DNA from: Alistipes senegalensis
GTDB taxonomy: Bacteria > Pseudomonadota > Gammaproteobacteria > Burkholderiales > Burkholderiaceae_D
Reading direction: 5' to 3'
Assembly (NCBI GenBank): GCA_023664945.1
Contig: JAMPER010000005.1
Location: forward strand, 1-62,733
DNA length: 62,733 nt
In this document: positions 15,301 to 22,363 of the stretch, piece by piece
How the letters are laid out: the number at the start of each line of letters is the position of its first letter
Numbering within the stretch: position 1 is the first letter of the stretch
Program-made: the position numbers and the translations under genes
The notes under the pieces: model-generated
Databases searched by the model: none
What the model was told of the DNA's origin: nothing
Seen by the model: the letters and a program-made list of their open reading frames with translations, nothing else

Positions 15301-15811
15301 CGATATGCTCAAAGAAGCCGTCCGCGCCATGAAAAAAGGGGAAGAGCCCGATTTTGATGCCCCCTTCCGTACCACAACCGAAATCAACCTCCACACTCCT
15401 GCGCTTCTGCCTGCCGATTATTGTGCCGGCATCAACGAACGCCTGTCCCTGTACAAACGGCTTGCCAGCAGCGAAACCCAGGAAACCATTGATGACCTGC
15501 AGGAAGAAATGATCGACCGCTTCGGCAAACTGCCGGAAGAAGCACAGGCACTTATCGCCACCCACCGCCTGCGCATCCTGGCCAAAGCGGCGGGCATCAT
15601 CAAAATCGACGCCCATACAGAAGCCATATCATTCCAGTTCATGCCGGAACCACCCATTGATGCCCTGCGCATCATTGAGCTCATCCAGAAAGACCGGAAT
15701 ATCCGGTTAAATGGTCCCGAAAAATTGCGGGTAACCGCAAAAATGCCAGACCTCTCTTCCCGTGTTGCCCGAATCAAAGCCACCATCCGTGCGCTAACCG
15801 CACCTGCCTGA
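12359..15811 (+). CDS. mfd: transcription-repair coupling factor
   Basis: Mfd (1150 aa) pushes stalled RNA polymerase off damaged DNA and recruits UvrA. In order: UvrB-like domains in the first 350 residues (VSPGEYAVRGGLIDLFP); the RNA polymerase interaction domain (LKIGDPVVHANHGIGRYRGL); the RecG-like translocase with Walker A GDVGFGKT near 632-639, DEEH (IIDEEHRFG), TATPIPRTL and QLRGRIGR; and the C-terminal TRCF domain (LPADYCAGINERLSLYKRL). It is complete. The start is supported by the family N-terminus, although no ribosome binding site precedes it. Confidence 0.96.
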   Translation: MPADFSKFLPRPGQRYALPALHGSADALAVMLAATELKKHNRMLVVVTARAADARRMLEEIPWLDTNRENPLRCHLLPDWETLPYDTFSPHQDLVSQRLATLYEIGNSRCDILLVPATTALLRLAPPSFLAAYTFFFRQNETVDEARLRAQLTLAGYNHVSQVVSPGEYAVRGGLIDLFPMGSSLPYRLDLMGDTVETIKTFDADSQRSLYPVQEMRILPGREFPMDENARAFFRSRWREVFEGDPTLSVIYRDIASGIASAGIEYYLPLFFEETATLFHYLPEDAVFALVGNVDEAIDRFWTDTLSRYTFLKADRERPLLPPEKLFLKSEDFFVLAKPHARWALKTDDTASELSAPLPDITINRRADDPLANLRAYLKRSGKRTLICAESAGRRETMQQLFNECGLEVAPCDSHIDFLTSDKPLMFGVSPLQSGFSLGYILGDLNFITETELYANAGRRTGKRRQEGITQVEHMVRDLSELKIGDPVVHANHGIGRYRGLTSMDMGEGETEFLHLQYANNTALYVPVSQLHVISRYAGTSPEDAPLHALGSGQWEKARQQAARRIHDTAAELLDLYARRAMRKGHAFSVTSKDYEAFADSFGFEETPDQAAAIRAVMEDMASDKPMDRLICGDVGFGKTEVALRAAFMAVMGGKQVALLAPTTLLAEQHAQTFADRFADWPVRIAELSRFRTPKQVAQTIKALSDGTADIVIGTHKLLSRDIRFARLGLVIIDEEHRFGVRQKEALKTLRTDVDVLTLTATPIPRTLGMALEGLRSFSIIATAPQKRLAIKTFVRSENDSVIREACQRELKRGGQVYFLHNEVETIENRRAMLENLLPEACIGVAHGQMHERDLEKVMRDFVAQRYNILLCTTIIETGIDVPNANTMLMHRADKFGLAQLHQLRGRIGRSHHQAYAYLLVHDTQALSKQAQRRLEAIRQMEDLGSGFFLAMHDLEIRGAGEVLGDEQSGEIQEIGFQLYSDMLKEAVRAMKKGEEPDFDAPFRTTTEINLHTPALLPADYCAGINERLSLYKRLASSETQETIDDLQEEMIDRFGKLPEEAQALIATHRLRILAKAAGIIKIDAHTEAISFQFMPEPPIDALRIIELIQKDRNIRLNGPEKLRVTAKMPDLSSRVARIKATIRALTAPA

Positions 15812-15981
15812 CCTGATACCCGCTTAGCCCGCATCTCCCTCTCGGCAACCGAAAAATACCGGATAAATCAAATCCGGGGCATTCTGTCCGGTGCTGGCCT
15901 GTTTTTGCGGAACCAACCGCCTCATTGCCGGGTCACAGGAAAAACCTTACCAACCTGTTTGACTACCTTACGGAGATAAGC

Positions 15982-16470
15982 ATGGATAATCTTTCCTACA
16001 GCATGGTCGTCGGTGTGTACCGCTCCCCCGAACTGGCCAAACGTGCCATCTACAGCCTGGTTGAAGACGGGCTTAAGCCCGAGCAAATCCACATCCGCTC
16101 CAAAACCGCCAATGATCTGGGCATCCCTACCACCGATGAAAATACCTTCGGACTGTACGGCAACGTCAAGGGCGACCTGGAAAACCTTTTTCATGGCATG
16201 ACAGACGGCGACAGCGAAGCCCGCGTCATCAGCGAATATACCAAAGTCCTGGAATCCGGCCACACCATCATTTCGGTTGATACCGACAACGACGCCCTTG
16301 CCAACAAAGTCGCAGCCCTCATGAGCAAATCCGCTGCTGTAGCCAGCGACCACACAGCAACTTCCCCCGCAGAATCGGATATTTCCAATACCGGTTCCTG
16401 GGCTGGCGTAAAAATCTTCAAAAGCACCCGGGACAGCCTCTATGAAGGTCAAAAAAGCATGATGCACTAA
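15982..16470 (+). CDS. general stress protein 17M-like domain protein
   Basis: A 162-aa cytoplasmic protein. The N-terminal portion (YSMVVGVYRSPELAKRAIYSLVEDGLKPEQIHI) resembles the general stress protein 17M/YflT-type domain that detects or buffers stress in several bacteria. The start at 15982 is preceded by GGAGATAAGC. The C-terminal 50 residues are rich in Ala and Ser and look disordered. It is followed by a small charged protein gene, 43 bases on, that is probably co-transcribed. Function beyond stress association is unknown. Confidence 0.7.
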   Translation: MDNLSYSMVVGVYRSPELAKRAIYSLVEDGLKPEQIHIRSKTANDLGIPTTDENTFGLYGNVKGDLENLFHGMTDGDSEARVISEYTKVLESGHTIISVDTDNDALANKVAALMSKSAAVASDHTATSPAESDISNTGSWAGVKIFKSTRDSLYEGQKSMMH

Positions 16471-16513
16471 CCAGTGCCGGCACTTTACTTTACCCGCCAA
16501 CAAGGAGGAAAAC

Positions 16514-16759
16514 ATGAACATGGAAACAGGAAACAACCAAAACCGGACTCAACAGGACATCCCGTCTGTAGTCACCCACCCTGACGAAAGCCTGAAAAAA
16601 CTGGCTGCCGAAGAAGAAAGCGTTACGGAAAAAATACACGACAAATTTGAAAATGCAGCTGAATCAACCAAAGAAGCAGCCGAAGGGCTGGCTGAAAAAA
16701 CAGCCTCAACCCTGCATAAAGCCGCAGGAAAAATCAGGGACTGGACTCACCACATCTAA
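16514..16759 (+). CDS. small charged helical stress-type protein
   Basis: An 81-aa hydrophilic protein with repeated Ala/Glu/Lys-rich amphipathic helix (EKIHDKFENAAESTKEAAEGLAEKTASTLHKAAGKI). This composition resembles CsbD, LEA-like and YtxH-like stress proteins, but I cannot assign it to one. AAGGAGG lies 7 bases upstream of ATG, which supports translation. A strong terminator follows directly. Confidence 0.7.
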   Translation: MNMETGNNQNRTQQDIPSVVTHPDESLKKLAAEEESVTEKIHDKFENAAESTKEAAEGLAEKTASTLHKAAGKIRDWTHHI

Positions 16760-16779
16760 CCTTTTACCTCCTTTTCCCG

Positions 16780-16805
16780 AAGCAGGCCATGCGCCTGCTT
16801 TTTTA
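16780..16805 (+). terminator. intrinsic terminator
   Basis: Arms AGCAGGC (16781-16787) and GCCTGCT (16793-16799) are followed by six T residues. It ends the two-gene stress operon and sits just before the end of the convergent marC-like gene. Confidence 0.85.
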
Positions 16806-16809
16806 TTCC

Positions 16810-17451
16810 TCATGCAGATAGCGGAGGAAACATGGCTTTCATCCCGCTTGCCATCATTTCAACTGCTACTGCCGTCAACAAAAATCCGGCCAGCCGCTCA
16901 ATCACCTTCAGCATCGAAACCGGCAGCCTGCCCCCTCCACGGCTTGCTATCCTGAAACACAGCCAGGTCGCCAACCCTGCCGCCAACGGCGGAAACAGAA
17001 CAGCCAAAAAATCCCGAGCACCCGCTATACGGGAAGTCGCCATCACATATGAAAGCGCGGCAGGCCCGGCCAGCAAGGGAATGCCGAGCGGAACAATAGA
17101 GGGGCCCGAAGCGGCATCCTCGGATTCATCCTGGGTATACTTTACAGAAGCGTTCTTGGCAACAACCATTGCCAGCGCTACCACAAACATGATAGCTCCG
17201 CCGCCTATCTGGATCGCCGCCAGGGAAACCCCCATAAAATTCAGGAAATGCAGCCCGAAAAGACCGCCGGCCAGCAAGGCAACTGCCACTGTCATCCCCA
17301 ACTGGCGACTGTAACGATACCGGAAAAGCATATCGCAATCCCTGGTTGCTGCAACAAAAAGGGGAATAGCCAAAAGCGGATCAACCAGGGCCAGCAACGT
17401 CAATGTCTTCTTCAACACCAGGCCAATTTCGGCAAAAATATCTCCCGTCAT
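16810..17451 (-). CDS. MarC-family integral membrane protein
   Basis: A 213-aa inner-membrane protein with about six hydrophobic segments. LLALVDPLLAIPLFVA near the N-terminus and PLGIPLLAGPAALSYVM in the middle are the family signatures. I chose the start at 17451 (MTGDIFAEIG) because GGAGGAAG precedes it; the frame extends 27 residues upstream with non-membrane sequence. MarC proteins were once tied to multidrug resistance, but that role has not held up and the transported substrate is unknown. Confidence 0.85.
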   Translation of the reverse strand: MTGDIFAEIGLVLKKTLTLLALVDPLLAIPLFVAATRDCDMLFRYRYSRQLGMTVAVALLAGGLFGLHFLNFMGVSLAAIQIGGGAIMFVVALAMVVAKNASVKYTQDESEDAASGPSIVPLGIPLLAGPAALSYVMATSRIAGARDFLAVLFPPLAAGLATWLCFRIASRGGGRLPVSMLKVIERLAGFLLTAVAVEMMASGMKAMFPPLSA

Positions 17452-17690
17452 ATTCTTCTTCCTCCGACAGGAAAAGAGCTTACGCCTGCGGCCAAAACCG
17501 GTCTTGAGGAAAAGCGGCTTTTTTACGTTCATGCCGGGAAAACAGGAATAAGGGCAAATTCATCATGCACAAATGGAAACCACAGCAGAAATAGGCAAGA
17601 AAAAGGCAGAAAAACAGAATTCCCCCATCAGGTGCCCATGCTACGCTCTGATAACTGAATAAAAGTGGCAACCTCAAACCAAGAGAACCC

Positions 17691-18716
17691 ATGAAAAAAT
17701 TACTGACAGGCATCATCGCATTTATCTTCATTTCAGGGAGCGCTTCCATGGCTATGGCAAAAAACAGCAGCTGGGATAAAACTTTTGCAAAAAGCGATAA
17801 GGTAGAAGTGAAAAAAGTCAGCTTCAAAAACCGGTATGGTATTGTTTTGGCAGGAGACCTGTACACACCGAAAAAAAAGCCTGACGGAAAACTCCCCGCC
17901 CTTGCCGTCAGTGGCCCTTTCGGCGCCGTCAAGGAACAGGCATCCGGGCTCTATGCCCAGACCATGGCGGAACGCGGGTTTATCACCCTGGCATTCGATC
18001 CCTCTTATACTGGTGAAAGCGGCGGGGAACCTAGGCATGTCGCCTCTCCCGATATCAACACGGAAGATTTCAGCGCTGCAGTTGATTTTTTGAGCAACCA
18101 GAAAGAAATTGATCCGGAAAAAATCGGGATTATCGGCATCTGCGGCTTCGGCGGCATGGGGCTCAATGCAGCGGCAGCAGATACCAGAATCAAGGCAACC
18201 GTCACCTCAACCATGTACGACATGAGCCGCGTCAACGCCAATGGCTACTTTGACGCCATGGATAAAACAGCCCGTTACGAGCTGAGAAAGGCACTGAACA
18301 AACAGCGGACCGAAGACTTCAGAACCGGCACCTATGCACCCGGAGCAGGCCTGCCGGACAAACTCACAGGCGAAGAACCCCAGTTCGTCAAGGAATATTG
18401 GGATTACTACAAAACCCCGCGCGGCTTTCACAAACGCGCCATCAACTCCAACGGAAACTGGAACCAGACCTCTGCCCTGTCTTTCATCAACATGCCCATC
18501 CTGGCCTACAGCAATGAAATCCAAAACGCCGTCCTCATCATCCACGGCGAAAACGCCCACAGCCGCTACTTCAGTGAAGATGCCTTCAAAAAACTGAAAG
18601 GCGAAAACAAGGAACTGCTGATCATTCAGGGAGCAAACCATGTCGACTTGTACGACAACCTGGAAAAAATCCCGTTCGACAAAATGGAAAACTTTTTCCG
18701 GGCATATCTGAAGTAA
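17691..18716 (+). CDS. exported alpha/beta hydrolase with Cys nucleophile (YcjY/DLH-like)
   Basis: A 341-aa protein with an N-terminal signal peptide (LLTGIIAFIFISGSASMAMA). The alpha/beta-hydrolase fold is indicated by the nucleophile elbow GICGFGG, in which Cys151 takes the place of Ser as in dienelactone hydrolases and E. coli YcjY. A late Asp/Glu region follows, with the catalytic His in QGANHVDLYD. VSGPFGAVKEQASGLYAQTMAERGF is typical of the YcjY-like group. The substrate is unknown. It diverges from marC and ends at a bidirectional terminator shared with ubiT. Confidence 0.8.
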   Translation: MKKLLTGIIAFIFISGSASMAMAKNSSWDKTFAKSDKVEVKKVSFKNRYGIVLAGDLYTPKKKPDGKLPALAVSGPFGAVKEQASGLYAQTMAERGFITLAFDPSYTGESGGEPRHVASPDINTEDFSAAVDFLSNQKEIDPEKIGIIGICGFGGMGLNAAAADTRIKATVTSTMYDMSRVNANGYFDAMDKTARYELRKALNKQRTEDFRTGTYAPGAGLPDKLTGEEPQFVKEYWDYYKTPRGFHKRAINSNGNWNQTSALSFINMPILAYSNEIQNAVLIIHGENAHSRYFSEDAFKKLKGENKELLIIQGANHVDLYDNLEKIPFDKMENFFRAYLK

Positions 18717-18726
18717 ACCGGTATAC

Positions 18727-18757
18727 AGAAGAGGCGGTTTTAAGCCGCTTCTTCTTT
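18727..18757. terminator. bidirectional terminator between hydrolase gene and ubiT
   Basis: An 11-bp stem (AGAAGAGGCGG with CCGCTTCTTCT, one G-T pair) has a seven-base loop and CTTT after it. It separates two convergent genes. Confidence 0.7.
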
Positions 18758-18766
18758 ACCTTGTGC

Positions 18767-19231
18767 CTACGGCTTGCGCAGCAAAGCAGCAAGCAAACGG
18801 CCCGGCATATTTTTGACAAGTGTGTAAATATCCGGCTCCAGCGCATCAATCGTATTTTTCAGCAGCACTCCCAGCTCCGTATCACCTTCCATAACCAGCC
18901 TGCGGCTGAAAAAAAGGGTATCGGCATCCTCTTTCCGTAAAGCCAGCAACATGAAATCGTGCGCGCAGGCACTGATAACCAAATCCGGCTTCTCAACATG
19001 CCGTCCGGCTACAAACCCGTTTCCTGCCCACAGGAAATTGAAATGCAGCCCCATATCCGTCACTGTCAGGCGCAGGAGCTTTCCGGCCAGCATAGACTGC
19101 ATTTCCTCCGTGATAGCAGATTCCAGCAGCATATTGGCAGCAGAAGCAAACAACACCGAACCGGGATAGGATGGGGCCAGGGAGAACGCCTTTCCCAGCC
19201 AGTCAGGCACCTTAAAGGATTTCAGTTTCAT
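18767..19231 (-). CDS. ubiT: ubiquinone biosynthesis accessory factor UbiT
   Basis: A 154-aa SCP2-type lipid-binding protein that assists O2-independent ubiquinone hydroxylation. The C-terminal part DLVISACAHDFMLLALRKEDADTLFFSRRLVMEGDTELGVLLKNTIDAL is typical of UbiT. The start at 19231 was chosen because AAAAGGA lies 9 bases upstream; a GTG seven codons earlier is possible. It is the last gene of a minus-strand cluster ubiU-ubiV-ubiT, 27 bases after ubiV. Confidence 0.9.
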   Translation of the reverse strand: MKLKSFKVPDWLGKAFSLAPSYPGSVLFASAANMLLESAITEEMQSMLAGKLLRLTVTDMGLHFNFLWAGNGFVAGRHVEKPDLVISACAHDFMLLALRKEDADTLFFSRRLVMEGDTELGVLLKNTIDALEPDIYTLVKNMPGRLLAALLRKP

Positions 19232-19258
19232 CACTATTTTCCTTTTAATCACACCCTT

Positions 19259-20167
19259 TTACGCTTTACCATCCTGCCGGACATACGCCATACCGGGATA
19301 GCCATGCCAATACCCGTTGCATAATCCGGAAGAAGCCATCTTCTCCAAAGCACGAAATGCAATATCCGGTGTTTCCTTCCCAGCCAGAACGGCAGCATAA
19401 AGCCGGACAATCTCCGCCGTATTTTCCGGCTGAGGGCTGATGCGAACTATATCCACCCCCATTTTCTGCATAACAGGCAATTCACGAACCAAACAATAGA
19501 TCCGGGCAGATTGCGTCTGGATACCGTTTATCACCAGAAAATCTTCCCCCTCCTGCGTTTTCAGGCACAGCCCCTCCGGATGCTCAAGACAACGAAAACC
19601 GCACTCATCCCGGGATAAATTGTAATGCCGGGCAGTAAAACAGCGCGCCGAAAATGCCAACGGCAAACGGCCATAGCCGAAAACCTCCACTTCACTGCCT
19701 GGCTGCCTTGACGCCATCATGCCCGCCAGGCCGTCCTGCCCCATCTCGACAGGCATCACCCACCGCCTGCCCCCCCATGCCGACATCAGCGCCCATGCCT
19801 GCGGATGACTGATATTCAGGGAAGCGCCCGCAATAAAACTTGCCTTTCCTGCAAGAAGGCGCACCGCTCCCATATCGTTGGCTTCAACCGGGAAAACACC
19901 GTTTTGTACAATCCGGCGCATCGTCTGGAGATGGGTATCCGATTCCAGCAACACCTGGGTAGAAAGAACCACTTCCTTGCCAGCTTCCTGAAGGCGGCGG
20001 CCTATATCAAGCCAGTCTTCCTCCCGCAGCGCATGGCGCTTGGCACAAACCGTCTCGCCCAGGTACACCACATCAACCGGCATATCCGGTACAGCGTCAT
20101 AAAAACGGTAAACAGCCTCTTTCGGCCAGTAATAGGAAACAGGAGCCAGCGCCAGTCTCACCGTCAT
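19259..20167 (-). CDS. ubiV: O2-independent ubiquinone hydroxylase subunit UbiV
   Basis: A 302-aa U32-peptidase-family protein. With UbiU it hydroxylates the ubiquinone ring anaerobically, using prephenate rather than O2 as oxygen donor in E. coli. The four predicted 4Fe-4S ligands are at Cys41, Cys176, Cys189 and Cys193; the last three have the same spacing as in E. coli UbiV. Although assigned to the peptidase U32 family, it is not expected to be a protease. It is 12 bases downstream of ubiU. Confidence 0.92.
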   Translation of the reverse strand: MTVRLALAPVSYYWPKEAVYRFYDAVPDMPVDVVYLGETVCAKRHALREEDWLDIGRRLQEAGKEVVLSTQVLLESDTHLQTMRRIVQNGVFPVEANDMGAVRLLAGKASFIAGASLNISHPQAWALMSAWGGRRWVMPVEMGQDGLAGMMASRQPGSEVEVFGYGRLPLAFSARCFTARHYNLSRDECGFRCLEHPEGLCLKTQEGEDFLVINGIQTQSARIYCLVRELPVMQKMGVDIVRISPQPENTAEIVRLYAAVLAGKETPDIAFRALEKMASSGLCNGYWHGYPGMAYVRQDGKA

Positions 20168-20179
20168 TCTCCCTAGCGT

Positions 20180-21178
20180 TTATTTCCAGGCGCGATGATA
20201 CGCGCCCAGCGTATGCTGCGCCCCCTCGGCTACCTTGTTAAGCTGCGCCGTCCATGACGGATTAACCATATATTCCCCTTCCCCGGCAGACAGGCACCGG
20301 TCAATCGCTTCCCGCCAGACACGTGTTACCTGCCCTGCATAGGCCGGGCTGCGCTGGCGGCCCTCAATCTTGACAGCAGCAACCCCAATCTCCTTTAAGC
20401 GGGGAAGTAATTCCAGCGCATTCAGGCTGGCAGGCTCCTCAATAGCATAATAACGTTCTCCATTCACCTCAAAACGTCCTTTGCACAAAGTGGGATACCC
20501 TGCAAGCTCTCCTTCGGCAAACCGGTTAACCAAAATACCGTTTAGGCGGGATTCCAGTCCGTCAGGAGAAGATTGCCAGCGCACAGCCTTTGCAGGAGAA
20601 CAAACGCCGCTGTGATTAGGTGCCTCGCCCGTCACATAGGAAGAAAGCGCACAGCGGCCCTCCACCATCACGCACAGGCTGCCAAAACCAAACACCTCGA
20701 TTTCCACTTGCGTATGTCTGATAACCTGGGCTATCTGGGCGACAGACAACACCCTGGGAAGCACTGCACGCACAATGCCAAAACGCTCCCGGTAAAAATT
20801 GATTGCTTCATAATTGGTTGCCGAAGCCTGGACAGAAAGATGCAAACGCAAATCAGGATACCTTTCCGATGCGTATTGCATCAGGGCAAAATCCGCCACA
20901 ATCAGGGCGTCAACCCCGGAAGCAGCAGCCCGGTCCACCGCCTTTTGCCATCGTTCCCAGCTTCCGGGCACAGGGTAGGTATTCAAGGCCAGCAACACTT
21001 TCCTGCCATGCCGGTGCGCATAATCAATTCCCTCGGCAAGCGCTGCCTCTTCAAAATTGAGGCCTGCAAAATTCCTGGCATTCGTCGCATCCCTAAAGCC
21101 AAGATACACACAATCGGCACCATGATCGACAGATTGCTTCAGGGCAGGCAAGGTACCAGCAGGGCAAACCAGTTCCAT
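20180..21178 (-). CDS. ubiU: O2-independent ubiquinone hydroxylase subunit UbiU
   Basis: A 332-aa U32-family partner of UbiV. The candidate 4Fe-4S cysteines are at 169, 176, 193 and 232, identical in number to the E. coli ligands as I recall them. The N-terminus MELVCPAGTLPALKQSVDHGADCVYLGFRD is the UbiU signature. It is the first gene of ubiUVT and diverges from the hlyD-type gene across 190 bases. I saw no clear FNR site in that gap. Confidence 0.93.
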   Translation of the reverse strand: MELVCPAGTLPALKQSVDHGADCVYLGFRDATNARNFAGLNFEEAALAEGIDYAHRHGRKVLLALNTYPVPGSWERWQKAVDRAAASGVDALIVADFALMQYASERYPDLRLHLSVQASATNYEAINFYRERFGIVRAVLPRVLSVAQIAQVIRHTQVEIEVFGFGSLCVMVEGRCALSSYVTGEAPNHSGVCSPAKAVRWQSSPDGLESRLNGILVNRFAEGELAGYPTLCKGRFEVNGERYYAIEEPASLNALELLPRLKEIGVAAVKIEGRQRSPAYAGQVTRVWREAIDRCLSAGEGEYMVNPSWTAQLNKVAEGAQHTLGAYHRAWK

Positions 21179-21367
21179 AAACTTTCAGGATGCCCGGCAT
21201 AACCGGACTCCATCAAAAAAGAAAAAATGATAACGATGATTATGACAGCTTAAACTATCATGAAAAAGCAGACGTTAAGATAATTTCATTCCCGGAAGAC
21301 CCCGTTGGCAAAATGGGTATAATCGGAGAAAGCGCTTTTTTGTACTGCCAAGATCAGGAGCACCGAC

Positions 21368-22360
21368 ATGTCTTTCAAACTGCCAGGATCGCGCCTTGCC
21401 AAAATTGCCGTCCTAGCTGCCATAGTCGCTGCTGTCGGCGCGGCGGCATGGGCTTTTCTTCGCCCGCCAGCCATACCGGAAGGCTTTGCTTACGGTAACG
21501 GCAGGCTGGAAGCGACCGAAACCGCCATTGCCTCCAAAATACAGGGAAAGATCGTTGAAGTACGCTTTCGCGAAGGAGCCGATCTGAAAGCAGGCGAAAT
21601 AGCAGCCGTGCTGGATGGCGAGGATGTCAAAGCCCGGTTGCGTGCTGCCGAAGCCGACCTCATCCGGGCTCAAGAAGCAGCACGCGAAAGCCGCGAAAAC
21701 GTCAAAACCGCCCAAAGCGAACAGGAACTGGCTGTCGTCACCTACCGGCGGACAGAAGAACTGATCCGGAAAAACTTCATCTCAAAGGCCCAGCTGGACA
21801 AGGACAAAACCACCCTTGACACCGCTGCTGCCAACCTGGCTGGCGCACGTAACCGCGTAAGCGAAGCCGATGCCGCTGTTGAATCCGCACAAGCCAATGT
21901 GGAGGCCCTCAAAGTCGGTGTGGACGACACCCTGTTGCGTGTTCCGGTTGACGGCCGCGTCCTGTACCGCCTGGCCGAACCGGGGGAAGTCGTATCCGCA
22001 GGCGGACGCGTCCTTGCCATGATCGACCTGTCCGATATCTATATGTACATTTACCTCAACACAGAAGAAGCCGGAAAAGTCGTCATCGGTGATGCAGCCT
22101 GTATCATGCTGGATGCTTTGCCCAATGTCCCTATTCCGGCCCATGTTGCCTTTGTCGCCCCAAAAAACCAGTTCACCCCCAAAGAAGTGGAAACCCGCGA
22201 AGAACGAATCAAGTTCATGTTTCGCGTCAAGCTCAAAATAGACCGGGAATGGCTTGATAAAAACAGCCATATCGCCAAACCGGGCATGCCCGGCATCGGC
22301 TGGGTCAGAATCCGGCCTGGCGCACCCTGGCCTGCCAACCTGCCAAAGCTCGCAAGGTAA
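21368..22360 (+). CDS. HlyD-family periplasmic adaptor (YhiI-like)
   Basis: A 330-aa membrane-fusion protein. An N-terminal transmembrane anchor (IAVLAAIVAAVGAAAWAFL) is followed by a split biotinyl-lipoyl domain (KIVEVRFREGADLKAGEIAAVLDGED and VPVDGRVLYRLAEPGEVV). Between these is a long alpha-helical hairpin rich in Ala, Glu and Arg, then a beta-barrel. The start has AGGAG upstream. With the next two genes it forms the same three-gene set as E. coli yhiI-rbbA-yhhJ, probably an efflux or export pump. Confidence 0.88.
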   Translation: MSFKLPGSRLAKIAVLAAIVAAVGAAAWAFLRPPAIPEGFAYGNGRLEATETAIASKIQGKIVEVRFREGADLKAGEIAAVLDGEDVKARLRAAEADLIRAQEAARESRENVKTAQSEQELAVVTYRRTEELIRKNFISKAQLDKDKTTLDTAAANLAGARNRVSEADAAVESAQANVEALKVGVDDTLLRVPVDGRVLYRLAEPGEVVSAGGRVLAMIDLSDIYMYIYLNTEEAGKVVIGDAACIMLDALPNVPIPAHVAFVAPKNQFTPKEVETREERIKFMFRVKLKIDREWLDKNSHIAKPGMPGIGWVRIRPGAPWPANLPKLAR

Positions 22361-22363
22361 CTC

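Noticed and set aside
15089-15616. Long antisense frames inside mfd and other G+C-rich genes
   Set aside because: They mirror the codon pattern of the real gene on the other strand and have no family match.
21305-21323. TTGGCA and TATAAT before the hlyD-type gene as a promoter
   Set aside because: The two boxes are only 7 bases apart, so they do not form a standard sigma-70 promoter, though the TATAAT alone could be used.
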